Shown piece after piece: positions 29,601-37,972 of a stretch of 64,000 nt of DNA (its first letter is position 1; each line of letters starts with the position of its first letter). The notes under the pieces were generated by a model, which was not told the origin of the DNA, made no database searches, and was given only the letters and a program-made list of their open reading frames with translations. Made by a program: the position numbers and the translations under genes. The stretch comes from Bacteroidales bacterium (GTDB lineage: Bacteria; Bacteroidota; Bacteroidia; Bacteroidales; F082): positions 150,338 through 214,337 of the forward strand of contig JACCQN010000001.1 in assembly GCA_015709215.1 (NCBI GenBank). Reading direction: 5' to 3'.

Positions 29601-31215
29601 AGGTACGATCAGCGATAGCCAAAGCTCGCAAATTATGGTTAGTTATGAAGCCGGAAGCACCGATACCGTTTCATTTTTCTACAAAGTATCATCAGAAGCC
29701 GATTACGACAAGCTAAAATTCTATATCGACGGCACCAAAGTTGGCGAATGGAGCGGTAATATATCCTGGACTAAAGCCAGCTATCCTGTTGAAGAAGGCC
29801 TGCATCAATTCCGATGGGAATATTCCAAGGATGGCTCTGTTTCAAATGGCCAAGACTGTGCCTGGATTGATTTTGTGGTTTTGCCTCCGGAAATCACCAC
29901 AGTAGCATGGGCAGGCTATGATGCTGAAACCTGTGAATCAGAAGCTGTTCAGCTGGAAGGCTATGTTGATCACTATGAAAGCTTTAGCTGGAGCACAGCA
30001 GGTGATGGCACATTTGATGACGCAAGCGCTCTTAATCCTGTTTATACTCCCGGTGAAGCTGATGTGGAAAATGGCAGTGTTGTTATTTCCCTGACAGCTA
30101 CTGGTGAAGATGATCCAGTAACGGATGAAATGCTGTTACTTATCCATCGGGCACCACAACTGATTTTTGGAGAAGAAGCTGCCATTTGCGCCGGCGAAAA
30201 TTATATTTTCATTGAAGGTGAAGCTATCAATTATGAAAGCCTGCTTTGGACCAGCAGTGGCGACGGCGTTTTTGAAGATGAAACAGCCGTTTTACCCGTT
30301 TACATTCCCGGCGAGGAGGATATCACGAATGGATCTGTAAACTTAACGCTTGAAGCTACTTCAACAGGAATATGCGAAAGCACCAGCACAATTTTCAACC
30401 TGATGATACATGCTTTGCCCACGGCTCAGATCAGCGGCGACCAAACCATTTGCGAAGGCGATGAAGCTATCGTAACGCTTAACCTTACCGGTCATTCGCC
30501 CTGGCAGGTGATGTTTGAAGGTTATATTGATCCTACAACTGTTGAAACAGAAACATTTGAAATGATAATGACACCAACAGAGCCGATGAGCATAACGCTA
30601 ACCCATGTTGCAGATGGCAACGGCTGTATGAATATCGCTGAAGGTACTGTTACCATTGAGATGGATTATGCACCTGAAAGCCCAGCAATTCCTGAAGGAC
30701 CAGTTTCGCTTGACCTTTACGAAGTCACAAGCAGCGATTACAGCATTGTCGAAGTTGCTGATGCGGAATCTTACGAATGGGCACTCATTCCAGAAGAGGC
30801 AGGCGTTTTGACAAACGAAATGAATCAGGCCAACATCGTATGGAATGCAGAGTTCAGAGGTGAAGCCACATTAAATGCAAAAGCCATCAACAATTGCGGT
30901 GAGAGCGATTGGAGCGAAAGTTTGACAATCGAGCTCTTCAGTACAATTGGTCTGAATGAGTTTGCGAACGGACAGTTAAAAGTTTATCCAAATCCTGCCG
31001 CTACGATCTTAAATCTGGAGATTAACAGCGCAGAGAACAAAGCTGTTGTGAGCCTCAGCAATCTTTTAGGAAAAGAAATCTGGAAAGAAGAGATCACAAC
31101 GCTTGAGGCACAAACTGTCCAAATTCCGATCAGCACGCTGCAAAACGGAGTTTATATCCTGAACTATCAAACAAAAGCTGCAAACAGTAGTATTCCTGTG
31201 ATGATCAGGAAATAA
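26626..31215 (+). CDS. gingipain-like C25 cysteine protease with T9SS sorting domain
   Basis: A 1529-residue secreted protease with a signal peptide ending near residue 26 (LQAQ). A gingipain-type propeptide region spans about 30-240. The C25 domain spans about 245-620 and holds LLLGDYN, then the catalytic histidine H495 in RDHGYEGG and the cysteine C527 in WSVNCLTGKF, 32 residues apart. C-terminal to it are Ig-like and CARDB-like parts and a jelly-roll-like part with DFESGDFESFGW. A type A sorting domain ends the protein, from LKVYPNPAATILNLEI on. It is probably exported by the T9SS and anchored to the surface. It is a single-gene unit with its own terminator. Confidence 0.9.
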   Translation: MKNRSTFHLTSLLAFLLLITVGLQAQSLHFQFENNSSKEGFKLESSRSNSAVIRHSIPQMTIENLELEQATGQVISLNRIYLPNNAGAPNLPGSSRYIAIPEGATARLEILSYQKEVIENIDLLPAAPIQLDTDDSPADYSKDMRIYSKDGLYPAEPFLLSPVEEIRGVDVVMLGITPFQYNPVQKQLIVYHDIQFEVVFEGGNGQFGDNRLRSKYWDPIIMDMVLNHDQLPTISYTKSGQSNRETGAEYLIVIPDNEDFAAWADSIRLFRVHQGISTMIVDVNDIGGNTVAAFEAYFNDAYYNWDTPPSAVLLLGDYNTNGTQGLISHMLSDHPGGYNPYISDNPFSDVTGNNLPDIAFARITATNAAQLELMINKFLNYERNPPVNQGFYDNPVTAMGWQTERWFQLCSEVINGFWEHGLGKSPVRENAIYSGSPGGAWSSNANTSQVVNYFGPMGLDYIPANTSHLTDWGGNASRINNDINNGAFMVQHRDHGYEGGWGEPDYGNSDINGLSNDDLTFVWSVNCLTGKFNYGSESFAEKFHRHPFGAVGIVAATEVSYSFVNDVYVWGAYDNMWPQFMPDYGSNPPARAIFPSFANAAGKIFLEQSSWPYNPQHKPITYNLFHHHGDAFLNIYSEMPQDLAVNHMPVLLSGLDMFEVTVEEGAWIALTVGDEIIGTAEAVDGTTQVPISIQEPETQIRIVITKQNYFRYEQIIECIPPDGAYVIFNENIIHDAAGNENGQIDCGEDILLDIALKNVGSENATAVSAILTTESPFVTITQNEATFGEIPAGEIMMLDEIFAFTVADSIADNLKIPFEITMNSEDESWTSTFILTAYAPEFKIGNYTVDDSQGNNNGRLDPGETAFMHFNFENTGHCDASATTIMLSMINPFIEVVSDNIEFENIAALSSQEAIFEVFVNPASPVGVAAEFLVNLESDPYSAEKSFTTKIGLIVEDFESGDFESFGWLFSGNQPWQLTEDDPYEGVYAAKSGTISDSQSSQIMVSYEAGSTDTVSFFYKVSSEADYDKLKFYIDGTKVGEWSGNISWTKASYPVEEGLHQFRWEYSKDGSVSNGQDCAWIDFVVLPPEITTVAWAGYDAETCESEAVQLEGYVDHYESFSWSTAGDGTFDDASALNPVYTPGEADVENGSVVISLTATGEDDPVTDEMLLLIHRAPQLIFGEEAAICAGENYIFIEGEAINYESLLWTSSGDGVFEDETAVLPVYIPGEEDITNGSVNLTLEATSTGICESTSTIFNLMIHALPTAQISGDQTICEGDEAIVTLNLTGHSPWQVMFEGYIDPTTVETETFEMIMTPTEPMSITLTHVADGNGCMNIAEGTVTIEMDYAPESPAIPEGPVSLDLYEVTSSDYSIVEVADAESYEWALIPEEAGVLTNEMNQANIVWNAEFRGEATLNAKAINNCGESDWSESLTIELFSTIGLNEFANGQLKVYPNPAATILNLEINSAENKAVVSLSNLLGKEIWKEEITTLEAQTVQIPISTLQNGVYILNYQTKAANSSIPVMIRK

Positions 31216-31236
31216 GTAAATGTCAATTGAATCTTT

Positions 31237-31272
31237 AAAAAGACTGTGCTGAAAAGTGCAGTCTTTTTTTTT
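31237..31272 (+). terminator. rho-independent terminator of the C25 protease gene
   Basis: AAAAAGACTG (31237-31246) pairs with CAGTCTTTTT (31259-31268) across a 12-base loop, and more T residues follow. It starts 22 bp after the stop codon. Confidence 0.88.
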
Positions 31273-31884
31273 AGTATCTAACCAGATATTGATTAATCCC
31301 AAGCTTCTCAAAAACCAAAACCCATGCAAAAAAGACTATGCAAGCATACTTTTTTTCCTTTAAATGAGTGAATTTGATTATTAAAAAAGAGGAGCTCCAG
31401 TACGATCAAAGTAAAATTTAAAGCGCAATTAAATGCCAAAGATGCGTTTCAAGCAAAAGGAAAAAGTGTTGCTTTTAAGCTGATTTTACTCCTTTTTACG
31501 AGCATCGCCTTTATTTTTTATGGATATTTTCATACGCTGTTGTCCGGTATATTTCACAGAAAAAAGTTGAAAAAGTCTGAATATGAATACCGAAGCACTC
31601 ATTAATGCTGACCTGCCCAAGTCAGGAAAATGCTTAGCCGATTCAGTAGATCACGGTTAACTTCTTTGTGGGAACTAAAGGAACCTGATGATTCGAATAA
31701 TGAGCAATTTAAACTTTTGCAACATCTTGTTGTAAACAACGAAGAAAATTTATGGTGCTACACTGGCTTTTGAGGCGTATTAATATGATTCCACACCAAA
31801 ATACAACGCCCCTTATTTTCTTTTACAAAAAATGGAAATAGCCTTCACAAATCTGGATGATAAGAAATAGGAATACTTCAGTAT
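31273..31884. other. gene-free stretch with possible decayed coding fragments
   Basis: No intact gene was seen in about 610 bp. A plus-strand open frame without a start (about 31407-31605) encodes KGKSVAFKLILLLFTSIAF, a membrane-like piece, then stops. A second frame gives SLWELKEPDDSNNEQFKLLQ and ends at a TGA. The pieces look like remains of coding sequence, but I do not recognise a family. Confidence 0.3.
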
Positions 31885-32721
31885 CTATTGTCTCAAAATA
31901 AAAGTATAGGTAATAGTACCCTTTTGAAGGTCAATAGCCGTTGGGTCTTCACTAAAAGTGGATTTGTAGGCAGCACGCACGGCAATATTACGCAGGTTGG
32001 GGTCAATAATTGTAGTGCCTTTGGGGCTAACAGACGCACGCTTTACGATGCCTTGCCGATCAACCCAGATATCCACCACCACATCACCCTGCTCTCTGAA
32101 TTGTTCTGTTGGCTTTTCCAGATATTTGGCTCCACGGCCACCTAAGCTAAATGCTGGTCCGTCGCCTTTCCCACCTTGTCCATCATAACGTTTTACATCC
32201 CGAAGACCTTCCGGGCGTCCCTGATCTCCTGCTTGTCCGGTAATGCCTTCTGATTGGGGCGACTGACCAGCGGCACCTTTAAAAAGTGCGCGCTCATTAA
32301 CTACCGGTTTGGGCTCTTCTTTCGCGGGTTCTGGCTCTTCCTGCGGCTGAACTTCAGGTTCCGGCTCAGGCTCCACTATTTCTTCCTGTTTTAAGGGCTC
32401 CTCCGTTTCTTCCTGCTTAACTTCTTCTATCTGAGGAACTTCTTCATTTTCAGCCGTAACAATCTCTTCTTCAATAACTTCTTCAACAATTTCCTGAACC
32501 GGAGGTTGCGTTACCTGCGCAACATTCTGAATAGGGTCGTCGGGTTGCACCCATCCCAATCCCAGATCGGAGTAACCCAAATCTACCTCAACACCTTCCT
32601 CACCGGGAAGCGGCAAAGGTGTGGTTAAAGCCATAAAAAGCAAGGCAAGCAAAAGCCCTGAATGGAATATTATTGTTCCAATCAATGCTCTTCTGCGATC
32701 CCTATCTTTAAATATTTTCAT
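31885..32721 (-). CDS. tonB: energy transducer TonB
   Basis: A 278-residue TonB protein that couples the proton-motive force to outer-membrane TonB-dependent transporters. One membrane segment (about 15-35) is followed by a long Glu/Pro-rich region (about 70-150) that would span the periplasm. A TonB-type C-terminal domain lies at 205-278, with GDVVVDIWVDRQGIVKRASV and the closing YTFILRQ. It overlaps exbD by 4 bp and comes third in exbB-exbD-tonB. This order is standard for a TonB system. Confidence 0.88.
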   Translation of the reverse strand: MKIFKDRDRRRALIGTIIFHSGLLLALLFMALTTPLPLPGEEGVEVDLGYSDLGLGWVQPDDPIQNVAQVTQPPVQEIVEEVIEEEIVTAENEEVPQIEEVKQEETEEPLKQEEIVEPEPEPEVQPQEEPEPAKEEPKPVVNERALFKGAAGQSPQSEGITGQAGDQGRPEGLRDVKRYDGQGGKGDGPAFSLGGRGAKYLEKPTEQFREQGDVVVDIWVDRQGIVKRASVSPKGTTIIDPNLRNIAVRAAYKSTFSEDPTAIDLQKGTITYTFILRQ

Positions 32722-33131
32722 TGTTTAGCGGAAGTTGCTAATATTACTTTATGTTTCTGTCCGGTTTTCTGATTGATTTTGTTCACTGCATCTATCACAT
32801 TAACAACATATTGCACGGCAACAGTTTTATCTGAGCGCAGCACTACGGTAGCTTCCTGTTGCCCTCCTATTCCAGCTGCTAGCCTGCGCTCGAGCTCGTC
32901 AACATTTACGCGGCTTTCGCCAACAAAATACTGATTATTCTGATCGATATAAACAGTGATAGTCTGTTTGGCCATCGTTTTGCTTTCACTTGAGGGCAGC
33001 AACAACTTGATGGCATTTGGCGCAACGAGTGTTGAAGTAAGCATAAAGAAAATCAGCAATAAAAACACCAGATCCGACATGGATGCCGTACTAAAATTTA
33101 CATTGCGTTTATTTCTGGTTTGAATAGCCAT
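32718..33131 (-). CDS. exbD: ExbD/TolR family biopolymer transport protein
   Basis: A 137-residue inner-membrane protein with one N-terminal membrane helix (MSDLVFLLLIFFMLTSTL, about residues 18-35). Its aspartate (D19) is the expected proton-relay residue. The C-terminal periplasmic domain holds KTVAVQYVVNVIDAVNKI. With ExbB it forms the proton-driven motor for TonB. The 4-bp overlap with tonB and the 12-bp gap to exbB show a single operon. Confidence 0.9.
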   Translation of the reverse strand: MAIQTRNKRNVNFSTASMSDLVFLLLIFFMLTSTLVAPNAIKLLLPSSESKTMAKQTITVYIDQNNQYFVGESRVNVDELERRLAAGIGGQQEATVVLRSDKTVAVQYVVNVIDAVNKINQKTGQKHKVILATSAKQ

Positions 33132-33143
33132 AGTTTGAATCTT

Positions 33144-33848
33144 TTAGCGTGCTGGTTCGTGCAATACATCCATAAATTCTGTTGCGCGTGCTTCGAGCAA
33201 GTAAACTACCTTTTCTATTCTGGATACCAAAATATTGTAAAATATATAAGCCAGAATACCTACGATTAAACCACCGATGGTAGTAATCATTGCCTGGTAA
33301 ATCCCGGAAGAAAGTAAAGCAATATCGATATTATTTCCGGCCATCGACATATCATAAAAGGCTCTTACCATGCCCATTACAGTACCCAAAAAGCCAAGCA
33401 TCGGAGCCGCTCCGGCAATAGTAGCCAAACCAGCAACACCTTTCTCAAGCTTGCTCACCTCCAGTTTTCCCACATTTTCGATGGCGGCATTGATATCATT
33501 CAAAGGCTTGCCAATGCGCGAAAGTCCCTTTTCGATCATCCTGGCGATCGGTGTTTGGTTATTCTTGCAAAGCGCAACGGCAGCGTCCAGTTTTCCGGCA
33601 TGAATAAACTCTCTGATATCATTCATAAAGTGCTTATCCTTTCCGGAAGCCCTTGTGATAACCAGATATCGTTCGATAAAAATATACACTGCGATGATGG
33701 AAAACACACCTAAAACGGCCATTATCCAACCACCCTTCATGGCAAGATCAAGGATAGAAAGTCGGAGTTCTCCTTCCTGTGCTTCGAGCACAGCCCCACC
33801 CAAATCGTTGGAAGCTGATTGCACCTGCAATAAAAAAGCTGTAAGCAT
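33144..33848 (-). CDS. exbB: MotA/TolQ/ExbB proton channel family protein
   Basis: A 234-residue inner-membrane protein with three membrane helices, at about 38-60, 135-165 and 180-205. AGAAPMLGFLGTVMGMVRAF is the typical TolQ/ExbB core. It forms the channel subunit that works with ExbD and TonB. The longest frame starts at 33911, but the 21 extra residues are basic and unlike the family. The ATG at 33848 (MLTAFLLQ) is the better start and gives the normal length. It is the first gene of the exbB-exbD-tonB operon, 117 bp after anmK ends. Confidence 0.88.
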   Translation of the reverse strand: MLTAFLLQVQSASNDLGGAVLEAQEGELRLSILDLAMKGGWIMAVLGVFSIIAVYIFIERYLVITRASGKDKHFMNDIREFIHAGKLDAAVALCKNNQTPIARMIEKGLSRIGKPLNDINAAIENVGKLEVSKLEKGVAGLATIAGAAPMLGFLGTVMGMVRAFYDMSMAGNNIDIALLSSGIYQAMITTIGGLIVGILAYIFYNILVSRIEKVVYLLEARATEFMDVLHEPAR

Positions 33849-33964
33849 AAGTTTAATTTTATTGTAAAAGTATTTTGATTTTCCCTTCAATGCGAGAATA
33901 TCTCCCGTCAATTATCAAATTTTCCCTGTTAAGATAACTGGTTTTCGCCAGCTTTAGTATATTT

Positions 33965-35038
33965 TCAGATCAAAGAAGGATGCCATATTTCTCCACTGCA
34001 ACTATCAGAGGTTGCTCCCGTAACAGATGCCAGTACATTTACTTCATTACGAATTTTTAAAACACCCAGAAACGCAAATATCAATGCTTCCTTGAAGTTG
34101 AGGAGAACTTCATCTGCAACAATAATTTCTGCCTTTGTTTGCCTCGTCAATTGCCGTATCAAATAAGCATTCAGCGCTCCGCCCCCACTCACCAATACCC
34201 TGCTTACCTTCCACTTGTCAAACTCCGTTTTTATTCGCATCACAAGATGCTGAACAAAAGTATGAGCAAGGTTTTCGGCCTGATCCTGATAATCAGCAAA
34301 CAATGGCTTTTGATCTATTTCAAAAAACTCCCTCCCCAAAGATTTTGGCGGCATTCTTTGATAATAGGCATGATTTTCCAAGGCTTCAAAAAGAGATGGA
34401 ATAAATTTACCGTTTTGTGCAAGAGTACCATCAAAATCCATTTCAAGACCTTTAAACCCAGCAATATAGTTTAAAGCCTGATTGGCAATACAAATATCAT
34501 AAGCTAATCGTTTTCCATCGCGTTCAAAGGACAAATTGGCAATTCCTCCAATATTGAGACAACAATCGTACTCGGAAAACAAAAGCTTATCGCCAATTGG
34601 AACCAATGGAGCTCCCTGTCCGCCTTTGGCAACATCTTCTGATCTGAATTGGTTGATAACCGTCAAGCCACAGGCATCCGCCAAAGCCTGACCATTTCCT
34701 ATCTGCAGGGTAAAAGCATCTTCTGGCCGGTGAAAAATAGTGTGCCCGTGCGATGACACAAAATCTGGTTCGAGATGATTCTCCTCAACAAATTTCCTGA
34801 CCTCTTTTCCCAAAAAGTTGCCATAAGCTTTATCTAGCTTTTCGAGCTCTGCAGCAGAGGAATGGTAAGCTTCGGAAAGCTTTATTGTCCATGATTTGGG
34901 ATAAGGCACAAAACGACTTTTTTTTATCACATATTTCCATACCTCTTTTTCCCTGAAAAATTCAGTCGCAACCAAATCAATCCCATCCAGAGATGAACCC
35001 GACATCAAACCAATGACCAAATATTTTTTTTGAGGCAT
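33965..35038 (-). CDS. anmK: anhydro-N-acetylmuramic acid kinase
   Basis: AnmK phosphorylates and opens 1,6-anhydro-N-acetylmuramic acid, returning cell-wall turnover products to use. The 357-residue protein starts with the ATP-binding GLMSGSSLDG (residues 10-19). It also has SSHGHTIFHRP, LNIGGIANLSF and VSGGGALNAYL, all characteristic of the family. Its start codon shares one base with the murF stop codon, so the two are translationally coupled. Both act on muropeptides, which agrees with the pairing. Confidence 0.95.
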   Translation of the reverse strand: MPQKKYLVIGLMSGSSLDGIDLVATEFFREKEVWKYVIKKSRFVPYPKSWTIKLSEAYHSSAAELEKLDKAYGNFLGKEVRKFVEENHLEPDFVSSHGHTIFHRPEDAFTLQIGNGQALADACGLTVINQFRSEDVAKGGQGAPLVPIGDKLLFSEYDCCLNIGGIANLSFERDGKRLAYDICIANQALNYIAGFKGLEMDFDGTLAQNGKFIPSLFEALENHAYYQRMPPKSLGREFFEIDQKPLFADYQDQAENLAHTFVQHLVMRIKTEFDKWKVSRVLVSGGGALNAYLIRQLTRQTKAEIIVADEVLLNFKEALIFAFLGVLKIRNEVNVLASVTGATSDSCSGEIWHPSLI

Positions 35039-36330
35039 TACAACAGGGGCAAAAGTTTCTCCAAACGTATTCCACGGGAAGCTTTTATCAGAATGTCATA
35101 TCCTTTCGGTGCATCTTCTTCCAATCTGCTAATAAGCTCCTCAACTTTATTAAAATGAAGCCAGTCATCGCCTGAATAAACCTTCCCAAACTCATGGCCG
35201 ACCAGTATCACATTTTTAAATCCCAGATCAATCACCAGCTTCAGGATATTGGCATGTTCGGCTTCGCTGTCATTTCCAAGCTCGAGCATATCGCCCAAAA
35301 TGAGCATGGAACGCTGGCCACAACGTTTTGAAAAATTGATCAGCGCTGCTTCCATACTAGTAGGATTAGCATTGTAGGCATCCATCAAAAGCTGATTTTT
35401 CTCTGTTTCAATGATTTGGGAACGATGATTGGCAGGAATGTATTTTTCGAGCGCCTCCACGATATCGTCCTTTTCCACCTCAAAGTAATTACCCATGGCA
35501 ACCGCTGCCATAATATTCTCGAAGTTATACTGCCCAACAATCTGCGTTTGAATCATAGCCTGATGTGTGTGGTATTCCCAAACTACAGCAAGATAAGGAT
35601 CGTCGGCAACAAGCTCGCCATACACTTCGGCTTTGTTGTCGTAACCATAGGTAAAACGCTTGATATTAGCAGAAAGTTGATCCAGCAATTCATTGCTTGT
35701 ATTTACAAACAATTGCCCGCCATGATCGTCAATGTATGCATAAAGTTCGCTCTTGGCATTAATCACTCCTGTGAAACCTCCAAAACCTTCCAAATGAGCC
35801 TTTCCAATATTGGTAATCAATCCAAAATGTGGCATTGCCAGCCGACATAAAGCTGCTATTTCGCCCTGATGGTTTGCTCCCATCTCGATTACAGCAAGCT
35901 CAGTATCCGGTGTCAGCTTTAGTAAAGTGAGCGGAACGCCAATATGATTATTAAGATTACCCTGCGTAAAAAGAACCTTGTATTTTTTAGATAACACAGT
36001 TGCAATCAGTTCTTTGGTTGTTGTTTTTCCGTTAGACCCCGTGATGGCAATCACTTTGGCCGACATTGACTTTCGGTGCATGACAGCCAGTTGTTGTAAA
36101 GCTTTTAAGGTGTCATCGACCACCCAAACCTTAGGATGATCTTCAAATTCTGACAAATCAGATACAGCAGCAATCGCACCATTATCAATTGCCTGAAAGA
36201 CAAACTGATTTCCATCAAAATTATCGCCTCTCAGGGCAAAAAAAATCGCTCCTTTCTCCAGCTTACGGCTATCCGTACTCACTTTTCCATGCTGCAAAAA
36301 AAGCGCATAAAGCGTCTCCAGTGTTTTCAT
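35038..36330 (-). CDS. murF: UDP-N-acetylmuramoyl-tripeptide--D-alanyl-D-alanine ligase
   Basis: MurF adds the D-Ala-D-Ala dipeptide to the UDP-MurNAc-tripeptide, the last cytoplasmic step of the peptidoglycan precursor pathway. The 430-residue protein has the N-terminal MurF domain (DSRKLEKGAIFFALRGDNFDG), the P-loop GSNGKTTTKE starting at residue 98, and the ligase signatures EMGANHQGEIA and LMDAYNANPTSME. It precedes anmK in a tight operon. In Bacteroidota murF often lies near gldJ, as here, where a terminator separates the two. Confidence 0.96.
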   Translation of the reverse strand: MKTLETLYALFLQHGKVSTDSRKLEKGAIFFALRGDNFDGNQFVFQAIDNGAIAAVSDLSEFEDHPKVWVVDDTLKALQQLAVMHRKSMSAKVIAITGSNGKTTTKELIATVLSKKYKVLFTQGNLNNHIGVPLTLLKLTPDTELAVIEMGANHQGEIAALCRLAMPHFGLITNIGKAHLEGFGGFTGVINAKSELYAYIDDHGGQLFVNTSNELLDQLSANIKRFTYGYDNKAEVYGELVADDPYLAVVWEYHTHQAMIQTQIVGQYNFENIMAAVAMGNYFEVEKDDIVEALEKYIPANHRSQIIETEKNQLLMDAYNANPTSMEAALINFSKRCGQRSMLILGDMLELGNDSEAEHANILKLVIDLGFKNVILVGHEFGKVYSGDDWLHFNKVEELISRLEEDAPKGYDILIKASRGIRLEKLLPLL

Positions 36331-36406
36331 TTTATGGGATTAAAGTCAAGGAAACAAAAATACCCGATTTGCTGTACACAATTTCAAAGGTTAGAAAAAT
36401 TTCATC

Positions 36407-36436
36407 AAAAAAGCCCCGTCGGATGACGGAGCTTTT
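36407..36436 (-). terminator. rho-independent terminator of the sprF-gldJ unit
   Basis: The minus strand reads AAAAGCTCCGTC, a four-base loop, then GACGGGGCTTTTTTG. The stem has a single mismatch and runs into a T tract. It lies 19 bp after the gldJ stop codon. Confidence 0.85.
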
Positions 36437-36454
36437 CAAGTATCTTAGTTGGAT

Positions 36455-37933
36455 TTACCTGCTAACCAACGAGCTGCCAACTTTATTCATGGCACAGCGA
36501 AAACCAATTGAGCTTGCCGACTCATCCTCGTTCAGGAAGCGACGTGTTCCAGGACTCAGGTAATAAGGTCCGTCAGCCCAGGATCCGCCCTTATAAACAC
36601 GGGCTTTATCAGATATCAAAGAAGTAACGCCATATTCATACATTTGATTGGTCATCTCCTTCTGATCCTCAGGAGGCGTACCCCAATCATCCTGAATTGA
36701 CGACATAAAATCGCCATCACCATAGTTTACGTTATAACCACGACGGTAATTTTTGCGATTGGCAGCTTCTTCCGGAGTAACCTCAACATACACCATTCGG
36801 CCTAGCGAGTCTTTTTCGGCAAGGAAACCGTCAGCATCACGTTTTTTATTGGTAAAAATATTTCCTCTATAAGGATTATAATCAGCTACATCTTCAAAAG
36901 TTAAAGGGCGATACACATCAAGCACCCATTCCGAAACATTGCCTCCCATATTGTACAAACCATAATCGTTTGGCCAGTAAGAGCCAACAGGAGCAGGCAA
37001 ATCGGCTCCATCATTCAGGCTGCCTGCAACGCCCATATAATCACCTCTTCCTCTTTTAAAGTTGGCGACAAAGCTTCCATAAAATTTATTGTCGTCAGTC
37101 CTTAATCCATCACCATTCCAGGGATAAACACGTCTTTCAACCACACGTTCCTGCATGGTATTCCCAATCAAGCCAAGGGCAGCATATTCCCATTCTGCCT
37201 CGGTGGGAAGCCTGTATTTTGGAAGCAATAACCCATCTTCAAAACGTACATTACGCACGCCTGTTCCACTTGGGTCAAGATCTTGTTTACCATCTTTAAT
37301 AAGGCCTTCGTATTGGCCTGCCAGGTATGCCTCGGTATTAAAATTATTTTTATTCTTCTGATCAGGATCAAAATCCAGAATACCGGCTTTGATCAGCAGC
37401 ATTTCATTTACGCGATCGGTACGCCAGTTGGCATAGTCATTAGCTTGCAGCCAGGTTACGCCAACTACGGGGTAATCGTGATATGAAGGATGCCGAAAAT
37501 AAACTTCAACAAGTGGTTCGTTGTAGGATAGCCTGTTGCGCCAAACAAGTGTATCAGGCAGTGCACGTTGCACCACCAGTGGAAAATCCTGTCCATAAAC
37601 CCTGTTTAACCAGTAAATGTATTCCAGATAGTCCAAATTACTCACTTCGGTTTGATCCATATAAAAACTGGAAACCGTTACCTGACGCGGCATATTATTC
37701 CATTCGTACAGGATATCTTCCTGAGTGGCTCCCATCATAAAGGTGCCACCTTCAATTGCAATCAAACCTGGGCCGGTAATCTGCTCTTTGGATTCAGCCA
37801 CCTCAAAACCTCCCATCTGGGGATCGTTATAATTCCAACCTGTCGTTCGCGATGTCTCCTTTTGACAGGATGAGCCCACTAGGATAAGGGCTCCAAAGAC
37901 AAGTAAATTACTGAATTTTGCTTTTCTGAACAT
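36455..37933 (-). CDS. gldJ: gliding motility / type IX secretion lipoprotein GldJ
   Basis: A 492-residue lipoprotein with a lipobox ending at C23 (LVGSSC). The mature part starts with the GldJ-type YNDPQMGGFEV. It then has a formylglycine-generating-enzyme-like (sulfatase-modifying factor) fold, with IEGGTFMMGATQED, LPTEAEWEYAALG, NMGGNVSEWVLD and RVYKGGSWADGPYYL. GldK shares this fold, but the YNDP start and its position next to murF and porU fit GldJ. It is an outer-membrane or periplasmic partner of the T9SS motor and is required for GldK stability in species studied. The porP/sprF-like gene lies 39 bp upstream and is probably cotranscribed. Confidence 0.88.
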   Translation of the reverse strand: MFRKAKFSNLLVFGALILVGSSCQKETSRTTGWNYNDPQMGGFEVAESKEQITGPGLIAIEGGTFMMGATQEDILYEWNNMPRQVTVSSFYMDQTEVSNLDYLEYIYWLNRVYGQDFPLVVQRALPDTLVWRNRLSYNEPLVEVYFRHPSYHDYPVVGVTWLQANDYANWRTDRVNEMLLIKAGILDFDPDQKNKNNFNTEAYLAGQYEGLIKDGKQDLDPSGTGVRNVRFEDGLLLPKYRLPTEAEWEYAALGLIGNTMQERVVERRVYPWNGDGLRTDDNKFYGSFVANFKRGRGDYMGVAGSLNDGADLPAPVGSYWPNDYGLYNMGGNVSEWVLDVYRPLTFEDVADYNPYRGNIFTNKKRDADGFLAEKDSLGRMVYVEVTPEEAANRKNYRRGYNVNYGDGDFMSSIQDDWGTPPEDQKEMTNQMYEYGVTSLISDKARVYKGGSWADGPYYLSPGTRRFLNEDESASSIGFRCAMNKVGSSLVSR

Positions 37934-37972
37934 GTGAAACTGATTTATTCTTTTTAATGAACGTGTTATTAA

